From Isoetes taiwanensis (Eukaryota > Streptophyta > Lycopodiopsida > Isoetales > Isoetaceae), in NCBI GenBank assembly GCA_021234155.1, contig JAJEKV010000049.1:2757487-2821486 (forward strand): DNA of 64,000 bases, read 5' to 3'. The notes under the pieces are model-generated. The model saw nothing but the letters and a program-made list of their open reading frames with translations, did no database searches and had not been told where the DNA came from. A program made the position numbers and the translations under genes. Positions 46,517 through 57,519 of the stretch are shown piece after piece (positions within the stretch are counted from its first letter, which is position 1; each line of letters begins with the position of its first letter).

Positions 46517-46711
46517 TCAACAACTCATAGATGGCCACTTGCAATCTACAGTTTCCTAAAGTAATCCAGTGGCCTAGAAATTATTGTACGCAAGTGCATA
46601 GCTCCAATGGCCTAGAAGTTACTCCTAGAAGTTACTGTATATGCAAATGTACAGGTTCGAACATTTATAGGTTCCAAATTTATGCTCAACAATGCTGGGC
46701 ACCATTACTAG
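46517..46711 (+). mobile_element. Helitron 3' end, copy H3 (plus strand)
   Basis: Hairpin GCTCAACAATGCTGGGC (one stem weakened by substitutions), ACCATTA, CTAG at 46708-46711, host T. The 190 bp before it match H1. The match begins right at the Copia LTR edge (ACATCAACAACTCATA), so the Copia element sits inside this Helitron. Confidence 0.85.
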
Positions 46712-46719
46712 TTATATTA

Positions 46720-47930
46720 TATGTTATGCAGTGTGTATCAGCCCTAAATCGAATGGCTAGGATTGAACGAGAAGATCTAATGGACCAATTTCGCTTTCAT
46801 TTCTACGTCTCGATCTGAACCTAATCTTTTCGTTGTTGAATAGAAGGAAGGTGTTTATCCGTGGGTTCGAGTTTATCTTATCATATTCTGCGGATCAACA
46901 ATATGCATTCCTGTGGCGGAGCTAACAGGTGTACTGTGGAATCAACCATCAAAGGAAAAGTCTGCATGGCTTGATTCCGGCCGTTGCAATGTGTTTTACC
47001 TCATTAGAGATGGCATACTTGTATTTTCAGCAGGTGGAAGCTAGATTTCTCGAACTGCATAAATGCAAGGACCAGTTCGGTAAATCTACTAACCCGGGTT
47101 ATTTCTAGGGGGAGGCCATCATTGGCCAGACGTCCGTCAATGGTGGCATTTTCGTTTTTAGGGCACCTCCCCATCAGCGTTAAACTTAGGCACCCAGTTG
47201 GCGCATTACTGGCGCCCCATTGGCGCATCATAGGCACCTAGTTGGCGCATTATTGGCGCCCTGTTGGCGCATCATAGGTTCCCTATTGGCGCATCATAGG
47301 ATCCCGTTTGATGTTGAGGTTTCGTCTGCAAGAACTGAGAGTTCCAGATAGGTTTTCAGGGTCTACACTCGTGTTTCTGGAGGTACCGATTTGGCGCCAA
47401 TATACTCCTTCATGGCGCACACTGCCTTGAGCAGATTTGCATCAAACATCAAGTTATTTTTTAGGTTTGAAACATCCTGCTGCTATTTCCTTGCATTTCC
47501 CTCATTTTGCTTTCGTTCCCCCTTGTTTTTTGAAGTTTTTAGTACTTGCAGGTGGATTAAGCTTGATCTTGACCATCAGTAGCTCGGATTATTGAGCTGG
47601 CACCATTTCCTTCCATTGATTTTGAAGGCCACATGATCTATTGCATTTCAACTCAACTTCTGTTTGCAGGATCAATGACTTGGCATGCATTCTACCATGA
47701 GCCTATAAATATCCAGTGCTTTTGCATTGGTTTCCTCCTCTCTTCAAGGCTTTATTCTGATTCACTTCTAGTCAATAACAAGATTTCAGCCGATCAGGTG
47801 ACTCTTAATCTTAATTTTAGTCTGCATTTTTACTTCGAATGTGTTTGATTCATCACTAGTTTCATGTATGTTACATAAGAAGTTGTCTCTCTCTTAAAGA
47901 ATAGCATTTTCAACTATTGCAGGTGGTAAA
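46720..47930. other. Spacer before the pogo-like transposase
   Basis: No recognised domain. The last 60 bp contain a plausible splice acceptor (CTATTGCAG at about 47922) just before the transposase reading frame, so a 5' leader intron is possible. Confidence 0.4.
47188..47305. repeat. Degenerate tandem repeat around TTGGCGCATCATAGG
   Basis: Six or so units of about 20 bp carry TTGGCGCAT and alternate between ATCATAGGCACC, TTACTGGCGCCC and ATCATAGGTTCCC. Confidence 0.85.
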
Positions 47931-47978
47931 TAAGCTGAATTGTTCCCTTGCCTTGTTCATTCTAGTGTGGCATTATCC

Positions 47979-48735
47979 ATGAACCTTAGAAGCAACCGAG
48001 TTGTAGCTACCATTCCTACAGTTCCCTCCCATGGACAACCATCTCCTCAACCATCTGCTCCCAAGAAAAAGAGATGTGCTCAACCTGACTTAATTCAGCA
48101 GGATCAAAATTTTCCTGTAAAGAAGTACATGAGATCTGCTGTTAGAGGGTCATGGACTGAAGAACAAATGAATGAGGCAGTTGATGCCATAGAGGATGGC
48201 ATCATGTCTATAAGGAAAGCATCATCCCATTTTGGTATACCACAAACTACATTGAGGAACCACTTGTATGGGATAACTGAAAATAAATTTGGTTGTGTTC
48301 CTAGGGTATTAACTGTGGATGAGGAGAAGGCCCTAGTAGAGTGGTCATTGAAACTTAGTGATGAGGGCAGAGCTGTACATACACTTGATATTATGAGACA
48401 AAGGGTGGCTGAAATGGTGATTAACAGGCAGACCACATTTACAAATGGTCTGCCAGGCAAGAGTTGGTGGCGAGGCTTTAAAAGAAGGCATCCAGAATTA
48501 ACATTGAGGTCTGCCCAATGTGTAGAAGTCCTAAGAGTGAAAGCTATGACTTCTAGCAACCTAAACAATTTCTATTCTACCTTAGAGAGCATTTACCATG
48601 ACCTTGACCTTGATCCATCTCGTATATGGAACTGTGATGAAACAGGGATTCAAGCAGGAAATAGAACAGGCCTGAGGGTTATTGCTAAGAAAGGTGTAAG
48701 AAATGTGACCGAGACTGTCCCTAAGAGTAGAGCTC
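47979..48735 (+). pseudogene. pogo/Tigger-like transposase, C-terminally truncated
   Basis: The ATG at 47979 gives a basic N-terminus, then a psq-type helix-turn-helix (WTEEQMNEAVDAIEDG, SIRKASSHFGIPQTTLRNHL; residues about 60-95). A CENP-B-type second helix-turn-helix follows (EEKALVEWSLKLSDEG, GKSWWRGFKRRHPELTLR). The DDE domain opens with SRIWNCDETGI (first catalytic Asp) and VTETVPKSRARF. The remaining catalytic Asp residues are absent because the palindrome array at 48738 replaces the rest. Relatives of the Tc1/mariner pogo group run about 450-550 residues. The 252 codons that remain before the array are free of stops. Confidence 0.88.
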
Positions 48736-48737
48736 GA

Positions 48738-49060
48738 TTTGCGTTCTTCACTCTGAGCTGCCTTTGTCGAGAAAGGCCATTAGAGGGGCCTTGAGGGTCT
48801 TTCTCGAGAGTCGAGAAAGGCCCTCAAAAAACTTGTTTTTTCTACTAAAAAAATGTTTTTTTTTGGGGGGCTCTGAGCTATGTTTCTCGACTCGCGAGTC
48901 GAGAAAGACCTTCAGAGGGGCCTTGCGGGCGAGAAAGGCCCTCAGACCTGCTTTTTTTATTCTGAGCTTCCTTTCTCGACTCGCGAGTCGAGAAAGGGCA
49001 TCAAACTTGCGTTTTTCACTTTAAGCTGTCTTTCTTGACTCGCCCTCAGACCTGCTTTCT
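48738..49060. repeat. Array of CG-rich palindromes replacing the transposase 3' half
   Basis: About three to four diverged units of roughly 95 bp. Each has CTCTGAGC, a palindrome centred on CTCGACTCGCGAGTCGAG, then CCTTCAGAGGGGCCTT and GGCCCTCAGACCTGC. The two full palindromes (48883-48906 and 48972-48995) are exact over 24 bp. A partial one lies at 48800-48818. The first unit begins inside the transposase frame. Confidence 0.88.
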
Positions 49061-51300
49061 TCAAAAATTGCCCTTAGAACTCCGTAGCATCACTTGCATT
49101 AACTTGATTTTGCCTTTTCCAGTACAGATCGTGAACAGAAAAGACATGATCAGGAGCCATGGAAAGACCCATTCATTGAAGAAAGAGGCTGAGAAGAGGT
49201 TGATGACATGCATTGGACAAGCCAGCGCGTTCAGATTTCTATTCTCTTCAAGTTGCTCTCGTGGCTTGGAACACCTCAAACCTTGCTCCACACGTTGTTC
49301 CCAGTAGATGGTCTGTGCGAAGATGATGTAATATTTGTGCTAGCCCGACCATCATGGCCGCTTCAACCACTATAAAATACAATGTAATGAAATTATTTAT
49401 GTATAAAAATTTAGGGCAGATTAGCACTTCGTTTACAATGGGATAGCATTTTCATTGGTTTTGAATGCGCTCTTCACCTTATCGACTCGCTAACTGAGAA
49501 AAGTAGACCATGTAATCTTCCTTAACATTTTTTCACATAAGAGAAAAAGGCATGTTCTAAAGCAATAAAGGGGTTTCAAAACTTTTCCCTCATCCTTTTC
49601 GTGTAAAATAATAGGGTTCCAAAAAAAAAAAGGGAATGGCATGAGACCCACTTTAATTAAATGCGACTTAAATGGAGAAAGAGAGTTTGGCAGTCCTTGG
49701 GAATATTGGACTGAGCCAGATTGCAAGCATCCCAATGCTTTCCAAGAATCCCAGGAATTGACCAATTCAAGAACTAAGACAAGATGTCTTGATGATTTAT
49801 ACAGGGCTGAGGCAAACGAGCACCTCCAATCACTTGGATTATGAATTTTGTTGTTGTATTTTCAGTTTTGGACAATCTAAATATATGTATGGAATATTTT
49901 GAGTTGAATTCCAATCGCGTATGTACTCTTTCTTCTTTTGATCAGATTGCAACAGTTCTGAATTAATGTTGTTTGAACCACTTTAATGGTTGCATCTACA
50001 CTTAATAATTAACAGGTTTGTGCAGTTAGATCCATTGAAATGTTGTGGCAGCATTATTCTTACTCAGACATGGATTACTTATTCTTAATAGTTGGATCAG
50101 ACATGGATCTATTAATGCTCCAAAATGGTTCTCCTTATCACCATCAAGGTATGTACCTAGCTCTATTGCAAGTATTTGTTTCATCAATAGGTTGACTTAC
50201 ATGATCCATGTGGGTATTGCAGATGTTCTATCTAAGTATTGGAGATGATCCATTGAGGTGTTGCAGGTGCACCATAAGGGTCAATGGACTGGGCGTGGGT
50301 GCTATCACTATTAGGGGATGACCTGCACCATAAGGGTGTCCTGACCCCTGTCCATTTGAGGTCAAATGCACAACAGAAGGAACTTGAGATTCATTCTCAA
50401 ATTTTGAAGCTTGATCTGGAGCATCATTAGGAGAAACAAAAATAGGATTTGAGCAAGAATACAGGTTTTTTGAATGATTCTTGTCTTAAGTGCACCAACG
50501 ATGGCCTCCCCCCCCCTTATGCTTTCATTTCTTCTGATCAATTTTATCTCTTCTTCTTTCTTATATTTCAGTTCTTAGTATCTCAATTCCCTCAGTAGAA
50601 TAAGTTCCTTATTTTCTCATTTGTACTTGGACAGGGTTTTTGATCCTTCATGATGCCGATTTGCCATGGTAGGATGGCTATGGATCATAGAACCTGTTAC
50701 ATATTTCCCTCCTTTGATACCAATTAGATGCGCTAGGATGGTCGGAGTTGCACTTTAGATTGAGGGTATTAGCGAGGTAAGAACTTGGATTCTTTGCAAC
50801 TTTTTGTACAGCCATTCAAAATTTTTAGCATTCATTTCATTCATCATGACTTATGTTTTCCGTTTTCCTTCTCCTGTTTTCTAACAGATTAGAGCAGGTG
50901 TCCTTGCATTATCTGCTTTGTTCTTTGTTCTTCGTTTGAAAATGAAGAAGGGCTTCTTGGTGACCTGTCTACTGGCGATCTGTGTTGATCTTATAATTCA
51001 GAGGAGGTAATTCTTATATACCTTAACAATAAGCACTGCACCTTAACTGCATGACAGTAAGCCATTAAGACTCATACCAGAGTAGCACTTGCAGGATTTT
51101 TTTTTTTTTTAAGCACTTGATAAGTTTTAAGCATCCCTTTCAGTCAGCATTGAAGTAGATATAAACACTATAGCAAAAACTTATAGACAAGTCTGCATTG
51201 AACTACATAAACAATATAGCAAAAAGATTCTTAAATTAAGATAAAGATGGTACATGAAAAGTGTAGGATTCCTTGGCCTACATAAATGACAAACAGGCCA
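49060..51300. other. Spacer with one exon-like segment
   Basis: Mostly unrecognised. At about 50889-51006 a stretch bounded by CTAACAG and GGAG|GTAATT encodes IRAGVLALSALFFVLRL and KKGFLVTCLLAICVDLI, two possible membrane helices. It is a candidate exon of unknown gene, or chance. Confidence 0.35.
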
Positions 51301-51304
51301 ATAA

Positions 51305-52010
51305 TTATGGAGAATGACAATCGTCATCACCATAAACCTTCTCCAATTCCTCCTTCACAAACCTGCAGAACTGCAACTGTTTTCCAGAAAGTCTTTCCAA
51401 GTATAGCTTCATAATCTTTCTATCTATCTTGGGCCAGGGCTTGTATCTGTGTATGTTCTTCACCAGTGACTTCATTTCTTCCTCAGTCTTGGCCTGCAGT
51501 ATTTCTTCTATCTTTGGGGTGAGTATCTTGTTAGCACTTCATCATGGACATCCATCTTGAATGCGGTACTGCAGAGAAATTTCGAGGGACTGCTAAGGTA
51601 AGACTTGTATAATGAATCATCAAGAAGCAAAGTCTTACCTTTGAATCTTGGGTATGGCTCATATATTTTCCCAAGTGGCTTCATCATATTTGGACATGAC
51701 CCGGGTTTGTTAGGGTGGTGAAAACCGGTGCGCACACATTTTTCCCTGTCCCCATACAAATTGAAATCTGTCCCTCAAATCGGACATAGTACTTGCGGCA
51801 CATCTTCCACATTAGAGAGTTGCATTGATGACCATATACCAACACAACACTTCAGAACAAAGTCTTCAAGAAGAGCACCGCTTACGTGCGAATATCACTT
51901 TCTTTACGCTAGTGTATGTCATTGTCAATCCCGCTTAAGCGTATGTGTTCATTTGCACCAAATGTTTTTACCAACACACCATTTAAATCCAAGACAATGA
52001 GTTTATCTTT
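51305..52010 (-). pseudogene. FCP1-like (NLI/HAD) phosphatase domain, decayed
   Basis: In minus-strand order: KLIVLDLNGVLVKT (about 52005, the plant variant of the HAD DxDG/T motif), FVLKCCVGIWSSMQLSN and VEDVPQVL (about 51830, the VWSS motif), YGDREKCVRTGFHH, then KTLLLDDSLYKSYLSSP (about 51635, the DDSxxK motif with the second acidic pair). A C-terminal piece follows, ILTPKIEEILQAKTEEEMKS to CRFVKEELEKVYGDDDC, with stop at 51305. Frames change near 51900, 51760 and 51540. Active relatives dephosphorylate Ser, typically RNA polymerase II tail residues. This copy cannot make a full protein without correction. Confidence 0.78.
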
Positions 52011-52339
52011 TTCTTTGCCAAATCAATATTTAGTACGTTGGAACATCCACGAATACCTACACAACAGGGAATTACTACATGAATAAATAGATGAAGATGA
52101 AAATGAAAAATGGGTTGAATGTGGAAACCTTTACGTATCAACGGCAGGATTTCTCGACCTAACGAGAATCAACTGGTAATCCTACAATGAATGCAACAAA
52201 AGAAAATCAATAATATTCAATGTCTTAAGCAACACGATTTACGGGCTTGCCCAAAGAATGCCCACACCGACCCTCCGGGGTTCTGCGCAGGGGCAGCAAT
52301 CACTTTTGAACATCGGGCTCACGAAACTTGAGGCCCCGA

Positions 52340-53050
52340 TTACGCATTTTCTTGAGAACACACCGATAGGTGTGGTGTCATGATTGAGGCGCTTCTCGCA
52401 TCTTTTGCATAGCTACTTCTTGTTCTCTTTCTTGGAGCCTGAACAACTTCTGTGCTATCCTCCAGCTTACCTCTCTTTATTCTTCTGCCCTTTCCTTTTC
52501 GCAAATAGTCACCCAAGTTGCCCTCATCCGATGGAATTACTCCCTCAACTTCCTTAGGTGCTTCAATGTGTACTGTCGGGTTCGTTGTTTTTCCACAACC
52601 GGTCTTTGTGTTTATAACCGGTCTTTGTGTTCTGACTTCTTCTATAGCTTCTTGGATGACTTCTTGGGTGGTGGTGGTGGTTCTGTTGTTGCATTCAAAT
52701 CGGGCACAATTGATTTGTACTCCTATAGGACTTTGCAGGTGTTGTGCATCTTCAAATGGCACCATTGTCCTTCTTTGAACCCTGAACGGTGAGACCTCAA
52801 TTGCAGGACGGATTAACACATCCTTTTTTGGTGTACTATTTGAAGCACCTTCAACATGGCCAAAACCTAGCTCGTCAAATACACCCTCGGCACCTTTCGG
52901 GCAACCATGAATACATTGTCCTCCTCTCAACAATGAATAACAAGCTATATGATACTCATGTTGGCAATTGATTGCTAAACTTAACCTGTAAGCTTTAGTG
53001 AATTCGGACCACATCTTAGAACATGTATAAAATGGATCTTCCACTAACAA
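52340..53050 (-). CDS. Unidentified ORF, perhaps N-terminal part of the FCP1-like gene
   Basis: A 236-codon frame with a His/Cys-containing segment (AINCQHEYHIACYSLLRGGQ, CIHGCPKG) that recalls a degenerate RING or zinc finger. A disordered Thr/Glu-rich middle and a basic tail (RKGKGRRIKRGK, QAPRKRTRSSYAK) follow. It ends 330 bp before the first FCP1 motif on the same strand. Further upstream, 53.1-54.08 kb, the same strand reads Lys/Glu-rich coiled-coil-like pieces (RKLKLEEELKVLKK; KPHEEEAWLENNVTDRDW). Joining all of these into one gene is a guess. Confidence 0.33.
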   Translation of the reverse strand: MLVEDPFYTCSKMWSEFTKAYRLSLAINCQHEYHIACYSLLRGGQCIHGCPKGAEGVFDELGFGHVEGASNSTPKKDVLIRPAIEVSPFRVQRRTMVPFEDAQHLQSPIGVQINCARFECNNRTTTTTQEVIQEAIEEVRTQRPVINTKTGCGKTTNPTVHIEAPKEVEGVIPSDEGNLGDYLRKGKGRRIKRGKLEDSTEVVQAPRKRTRSSYAKDARSASIMTPHLSVCSQENA

Positions 53051-54159
53051 CTTATCTCGTATAATAGTAGAGATGCTAAATGTTTGCAGGAGTATCCATT
53101 TTCAGCTTCCACAAATTGTTTATGTAGAAATCACGAAGTCTACGTTCTTCTTGAGAACTTTTAACTCCTCCTCAAGTTTGAGTTTACGTTTGACCTGCTC
53201 ATTAACGGATGTAGGGTTCATTGCTTTTTGTACCTTGTTCTGTGCCAAGTTTCCATCACGGACGGTCTGCTCCAAATCTTTAATTTCGCCTCCAACTCAC
53301 ATGTTGGATTAAGCTTGAACTCCTCTGTTTTGTAGCCAAATCATTTGTGGCTTTGTCTTAAAGCATTTTTCAGACCTCTTCCAACATTATTTTTACGTAA
53401 TTGAGAGGCCTTCTCATTGCCTTTCAGCTCACTTCCCTCTTTGCTTCCATTCTTTGTGATAAGTAAAACCGATTTTCCAATCTCTGTCTTTGCATTCTCT
53501 AAGGTTTTATGTTTTCATCACATGCACCGATCTCATTTGATCCAATTTTGCCACCTTTGGCTTTGCCTTCATTTGATTTTCCTAACATGTGCTACAACAT
53601 CTCCCTCTATTTTTACTTGTCTATTGTTGTGGTATCTTTGGCATTGCACGCGACAAATGCAGCCCCGATTTACTTTGTGTTCCTCAGGTGCAAGTATTGA
53701 TCTAGTGCAATTTTCAAAGCATAAAAGCAAGAGCCGGTTGCTTTCTTACTTCTTTGTTGTGACAATTCTTGTAGATTTTTCGGCAGAGTGTTTCCAACTT
53801 CTCTTGAAGATGCTCCTTTGCACAGTGCCATTTTATCTTTCCCTTGTTCAACTTCTTTGTCCAAACAGAATCCCAATCTCGATCCGTGACATTATTTTCC
53901 AACCAAGCTTCTTCCTCATGGGGCTTCACCCCCGAATTGCACAGACCTCTGATGCTGTGAAAATCATCCGCGCTCCATGCCTCCATCGTCAACAGTGAAA
54001 CACTGATCTGAGTTTTCGCGCCCAGGGGAAAAGGAGGGAGAAGGGCGTGACGGGCTTCGACGTCCGCGAGTTTCAGCACTTAAAGTGCTTAAACGCTTCG
54101 CCAAAAGTTGTACCCCACTAGCGATTTTACACCCATAGACAGATGGCTGCACTCAGTGG

Positions 54160-55950
54160 ATTATCTTTGTCTGCTGAGATTTTATTCCTGTCTCTGCATC
54201 TATGTGTGTACTTCTTTTGGAATTTTGAATAAGAGTCTGTCGTCCTTCAAAAAAAAAAATGGCAGTCCATTTAAATTGGAATTTACTAAAAGTCTATGCT
54301 TTCAATAATTTGTGTGGGGCAACTCAAGAAATGTTTCTTATCCTTCTAGACCTAGAAGCAGCTAATATATGTTTTTGAGCATTGCTGGTTGAAGGATCAT
54401 CACATCTATAGTCATCTATCTTTTGCAGTTGTACAATTCATGATTGTGAGAAGCCAATAGACTTTATGGACAAGCAGGTCTTGCATATGTCCATGTTGGA
54501 GTGTTGTCCGTCATTTATGAGCCCAATACAATAGAATAGTACTTTACTATCAAGATTAGCATACCATAGTGCTTTGAGGAAGAAGAGGAGGAGGGTGCTT
54601 TTATAGAAAACAAATATTTTATTGTACAAGTTCAGATGCTGGTTATTGGAAGTGTCTTTAGTATATATATTAACTAAAAAATGTCATTATGTATAATCAA
54701 TATGCTATGGGCATATCATTATCTTGGCCTAATCAAACGCTGCAAGTGCTCTTGCAAACACCTGCAATCATGGCACTAGCCTCTTCTATCCTGGTGTTCT
54801 TGACATACGAGCTCAATTATGTTCTATATCAACACATTCACATGCATAGATGTACAGTTACTCAGCGAATTCATTACTACTAATGTTTTTCCTTTAAAAT
54901 CCCCTTCCGGACGAGGACCCTTTTTTTTTTTATTATCCTGGATAGTATTGGGCTTGCTGTGCTCTTTCATTTCTTGTGTTGGCTCCCATAGACCTTTTGG
55001 TCTTCGTGGACAAGAAAAATTCAATTTTACTTCACTAAGGGGTTGTGCACTTTAAGAATGCAGGTGCATATGAATCAAGAACATTTATATCCACAATCTA
55101 TTTGTTATCGCACTTAACTCTAAAGCACACTGCTTCTACTTGGGCTTAAGCAACATAGGCTAAGTCCATAGACTAACAGCACAAGCTAAAAATGCAAACA
55201 TAGGAGCAATCGAAACTCTATAGCAGAGACACACTATAATCATGTGCGTGCCATTGATATACCTTCTTCCGCCTCAACTCCCACCAACGACGACCACTAA
55301 AACAACACCACAAAGAACAAGTGCCATATCCTCCCGGGGCAAACCTCTTGTTTGAAAGGTTTGTTATGTAAGGCCAATAACATTGCATGATGTAAAAGTT
55401 CATTTGATTGCCATTGCTTATGTGCTCATGTATCACTATTCACTACAATTGGGTTGGTTTTCATATTAACAGCTTAGAATATTGGCAGCAAGTGTAATTC
55501 TTCGATTGTGGAGACACGATCCCTCCTGGGCAATTTGGAGCATTCCTCTTATGGCTTCCAAATCTTGTTGGATAAGTATGGGTGCTGTATTATCTAAGTT
55601 ATAACCAAATGCCTACTGTAGATTTGCATGTCTCGATTTCTAGCCGGAAACTTCTAGGTTCCTTAGCGCATAAATTATACGTACTTGGAAATTCTTGTTC
55701 CATACACAACTAACATCCACGTTCTGCTAAATTATACTAAAAAATAGGTCCATAAACTTTGGAAATTCTTGTTACACGCGCACAACTAACATCCACGTTC
55801 TCCTCTATGGGCGAGGTTTATTACATTTCTCCCTATATAGGTCTTCGTGCAGAGCAGAAAATCGAAGTTGAGGTTGTCCGGTTCTCGCATTCTGGGGCTT
55901 ATTCTGATTGCCGGAATAACATAGGACTTATGAATCCGTGAAGAAATGCT
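54160..55950. other. Region upstream of GALS
   Basis: No recognised coding region. Sequence from about 55750 to 55955 is the likely promoter and leader of the GALS gene. Confidence 0.45.
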
Positions 55951-55958
55951 GTTGTAAG

Positions 55959-56021
55959 GTGAGCTTTTTGCCTTTATTTATTCACTAAAGCGATCAGATC
56001 AATTTTTTCTGCTTTGCTTAG
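55959..56021 (+). other. Possible 5'-leader intron of GALS
   Basis: Donor AAG|GTGAGC at 55959 and a pyrimidine-rich acceptor TTTTTTCTGCTTTGCTTAG ending at 56021 frame a 63-bp candidate intron 22 bp before the GALS start codon. Only the splice-site fit supports it. Confidence 0.35.
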
Positions 56022-56043
56022 GGGATGCAATGAAATTACGTGG

Positions 56044-57511
56044 ATGACGAGCAGAGGTTTTAGGTCATTGATTTTGGTTGTGCTGTTAGTAACTCTGTAT
56101 TATTACAGCATGGGCGTATTTGATTCAGCTCAAAATACAGCTGCAGTGGACACAAAAACTGAGAAGGGATTAAAAGGAAAAATTATTGCAGAATCAGGGA
56201 TCTACTCCACAGTAGGGCATTTCGAAGAACATGGAGTAGGTGCATATCTGTTTGTAGAGCTTGGAGCATACAGAGTGAGTCCAAGCAATTTTTCTGTAGT
56301 TGGTCTTTCTTCAAAACCAATTCATGTTTTGGCAAACCAATTCAAATGCATCTGGAATCCTTCAAATTTAAGAACGGGGGTAACAGGAATCATGGCAGAA
56401 AAATTTCTTCAAGATTGGGGTGGAACAAGATACACATGGGGCTATGGAAGAACATACACAGTTGTACTATTAAAATGCAAATTCAAACAAGAAGTAGGCA
56501 GTGATGCAAAAGGAGGAACATTGTCTATAGAAGCATCAGAGGGTCAAGATGTAGGTAAAACCTTTTCATCTCTGGAAGAGGAGGCTGAAAGGTTCATGAA
56601 AGAATTTTTTGAACCTCCTTTTTTATATGACTACTGTGGATCACCTGTCTATGGAAATATAAGTGCACAAAGAGTGAGAGAATGGATTGCTTACCATGCT
56701 CGATTTTTCGGGCCGCAGTCTCATTTTGTTCTTCATGATACAGGAGGAATTGATGCAGATGTTGGGAGGGTTCTTGAGCCTTGGGTTAAACTTGGTAGAG
56801 TAACTATCCAGGACCTTAGAGAAGAGAGTCTTTATGACGGTTATTTACATAACCAGTTCTTGATAGTCAATGATTGCCTTCTTAGACATAAATTCATGGC
56901 AAATTGGACCTTTTTCTTTGACCTTGATGAATATATGTACATTCCACCAAACAAGACACTGGACATGGTGCTTGAAGATTTCAAGAACTACTCACAGGTC
57001 CTGATTTCGCAGGCTGAAATGTCCACAAATATGTGCATTGAAGAAGAAGACAAAAACAACTATTCAAGGTAAACAATGGAGAAAAGAAATCCTTCTACTT
57101 TAAAAGAAAAACTTATGAATGAGTGGGATTAGATCTAATATTATTTGCTAATGCTAATTATTTAGGCAATGGGGATTTGAGAAGCTGGTCTTCAAGAACA
57201 TCAAAACACGAGTCCGGCGCGACATAAAATATGCCATTAGAGCTTGGAAAACAGATACTACAGGGGTTCATCTTTCTAAAGATGTAACAGGGAAAACGGC
57301 AAGAAGCCTTAGGACTGCAATTCAATATTACCATTACCATGGCACAATAGATAAGAAGGGAGAGCTTTGCAGCCAGTTCTACAGATTGAAGAAAAATGGC
57401 ACAAATATGTGGTCCATTAACAACACCTTTTATGCTTATGATGATAGCATGAGAATCCTTGGAACCTTTGTCAAGGATTATGAGATCCAACAAATAGGAT
57501 TTCAGGGCTAA
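56044..57511 (+). CDS. GALS: Galactan beta-1,4-galactosyltransferase, GT92 family, two exons
   Basis: Exon 1 is 56044-57068, the intron 57069-57165 (97 bp, GTAAAC to TTTAG, splitting an Arg codon), and exon 2 57166-57511, giving 456 residues. Plant GALS proteins are about 490-520. The start is the first in-frame ATG and gives a Golgi type II topology: a short basic tail and a membrane anchor at residues 5-25 (SLILVVLLVTLYYYSM). The GT92 domain shows DYCGSPVYGNISAQRVREW (from residue 196), YHARFFGPQSHFVLHD, RVTIQDLREESLYDG, and the DxD-type FFFDLDEYMYIP (293 on). Exon 2 adds QWGFEKLVFKNIKTRVRRD, GVHLSKD and IQYYHYHGTID. The enzyme adds galactose from UDP-Gal to beta-1,4-galactan side chains of pectin in the Golgi. 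All family motifs are present and the frame is open, so it is probably functional. Confidence 0.94.
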
Positions 57512-57519
57512 TTCTTTTT

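Noticed and set aside
53417-53998. Plus-strand ORF of 193 codons, hydrophobic
   Set aside because: It is antisense to minus-strand Lys/Glu-rich coding-like sequence; antisense of AAG/GAA-rich codons yields Leu/Phe/Ser-rich frames.
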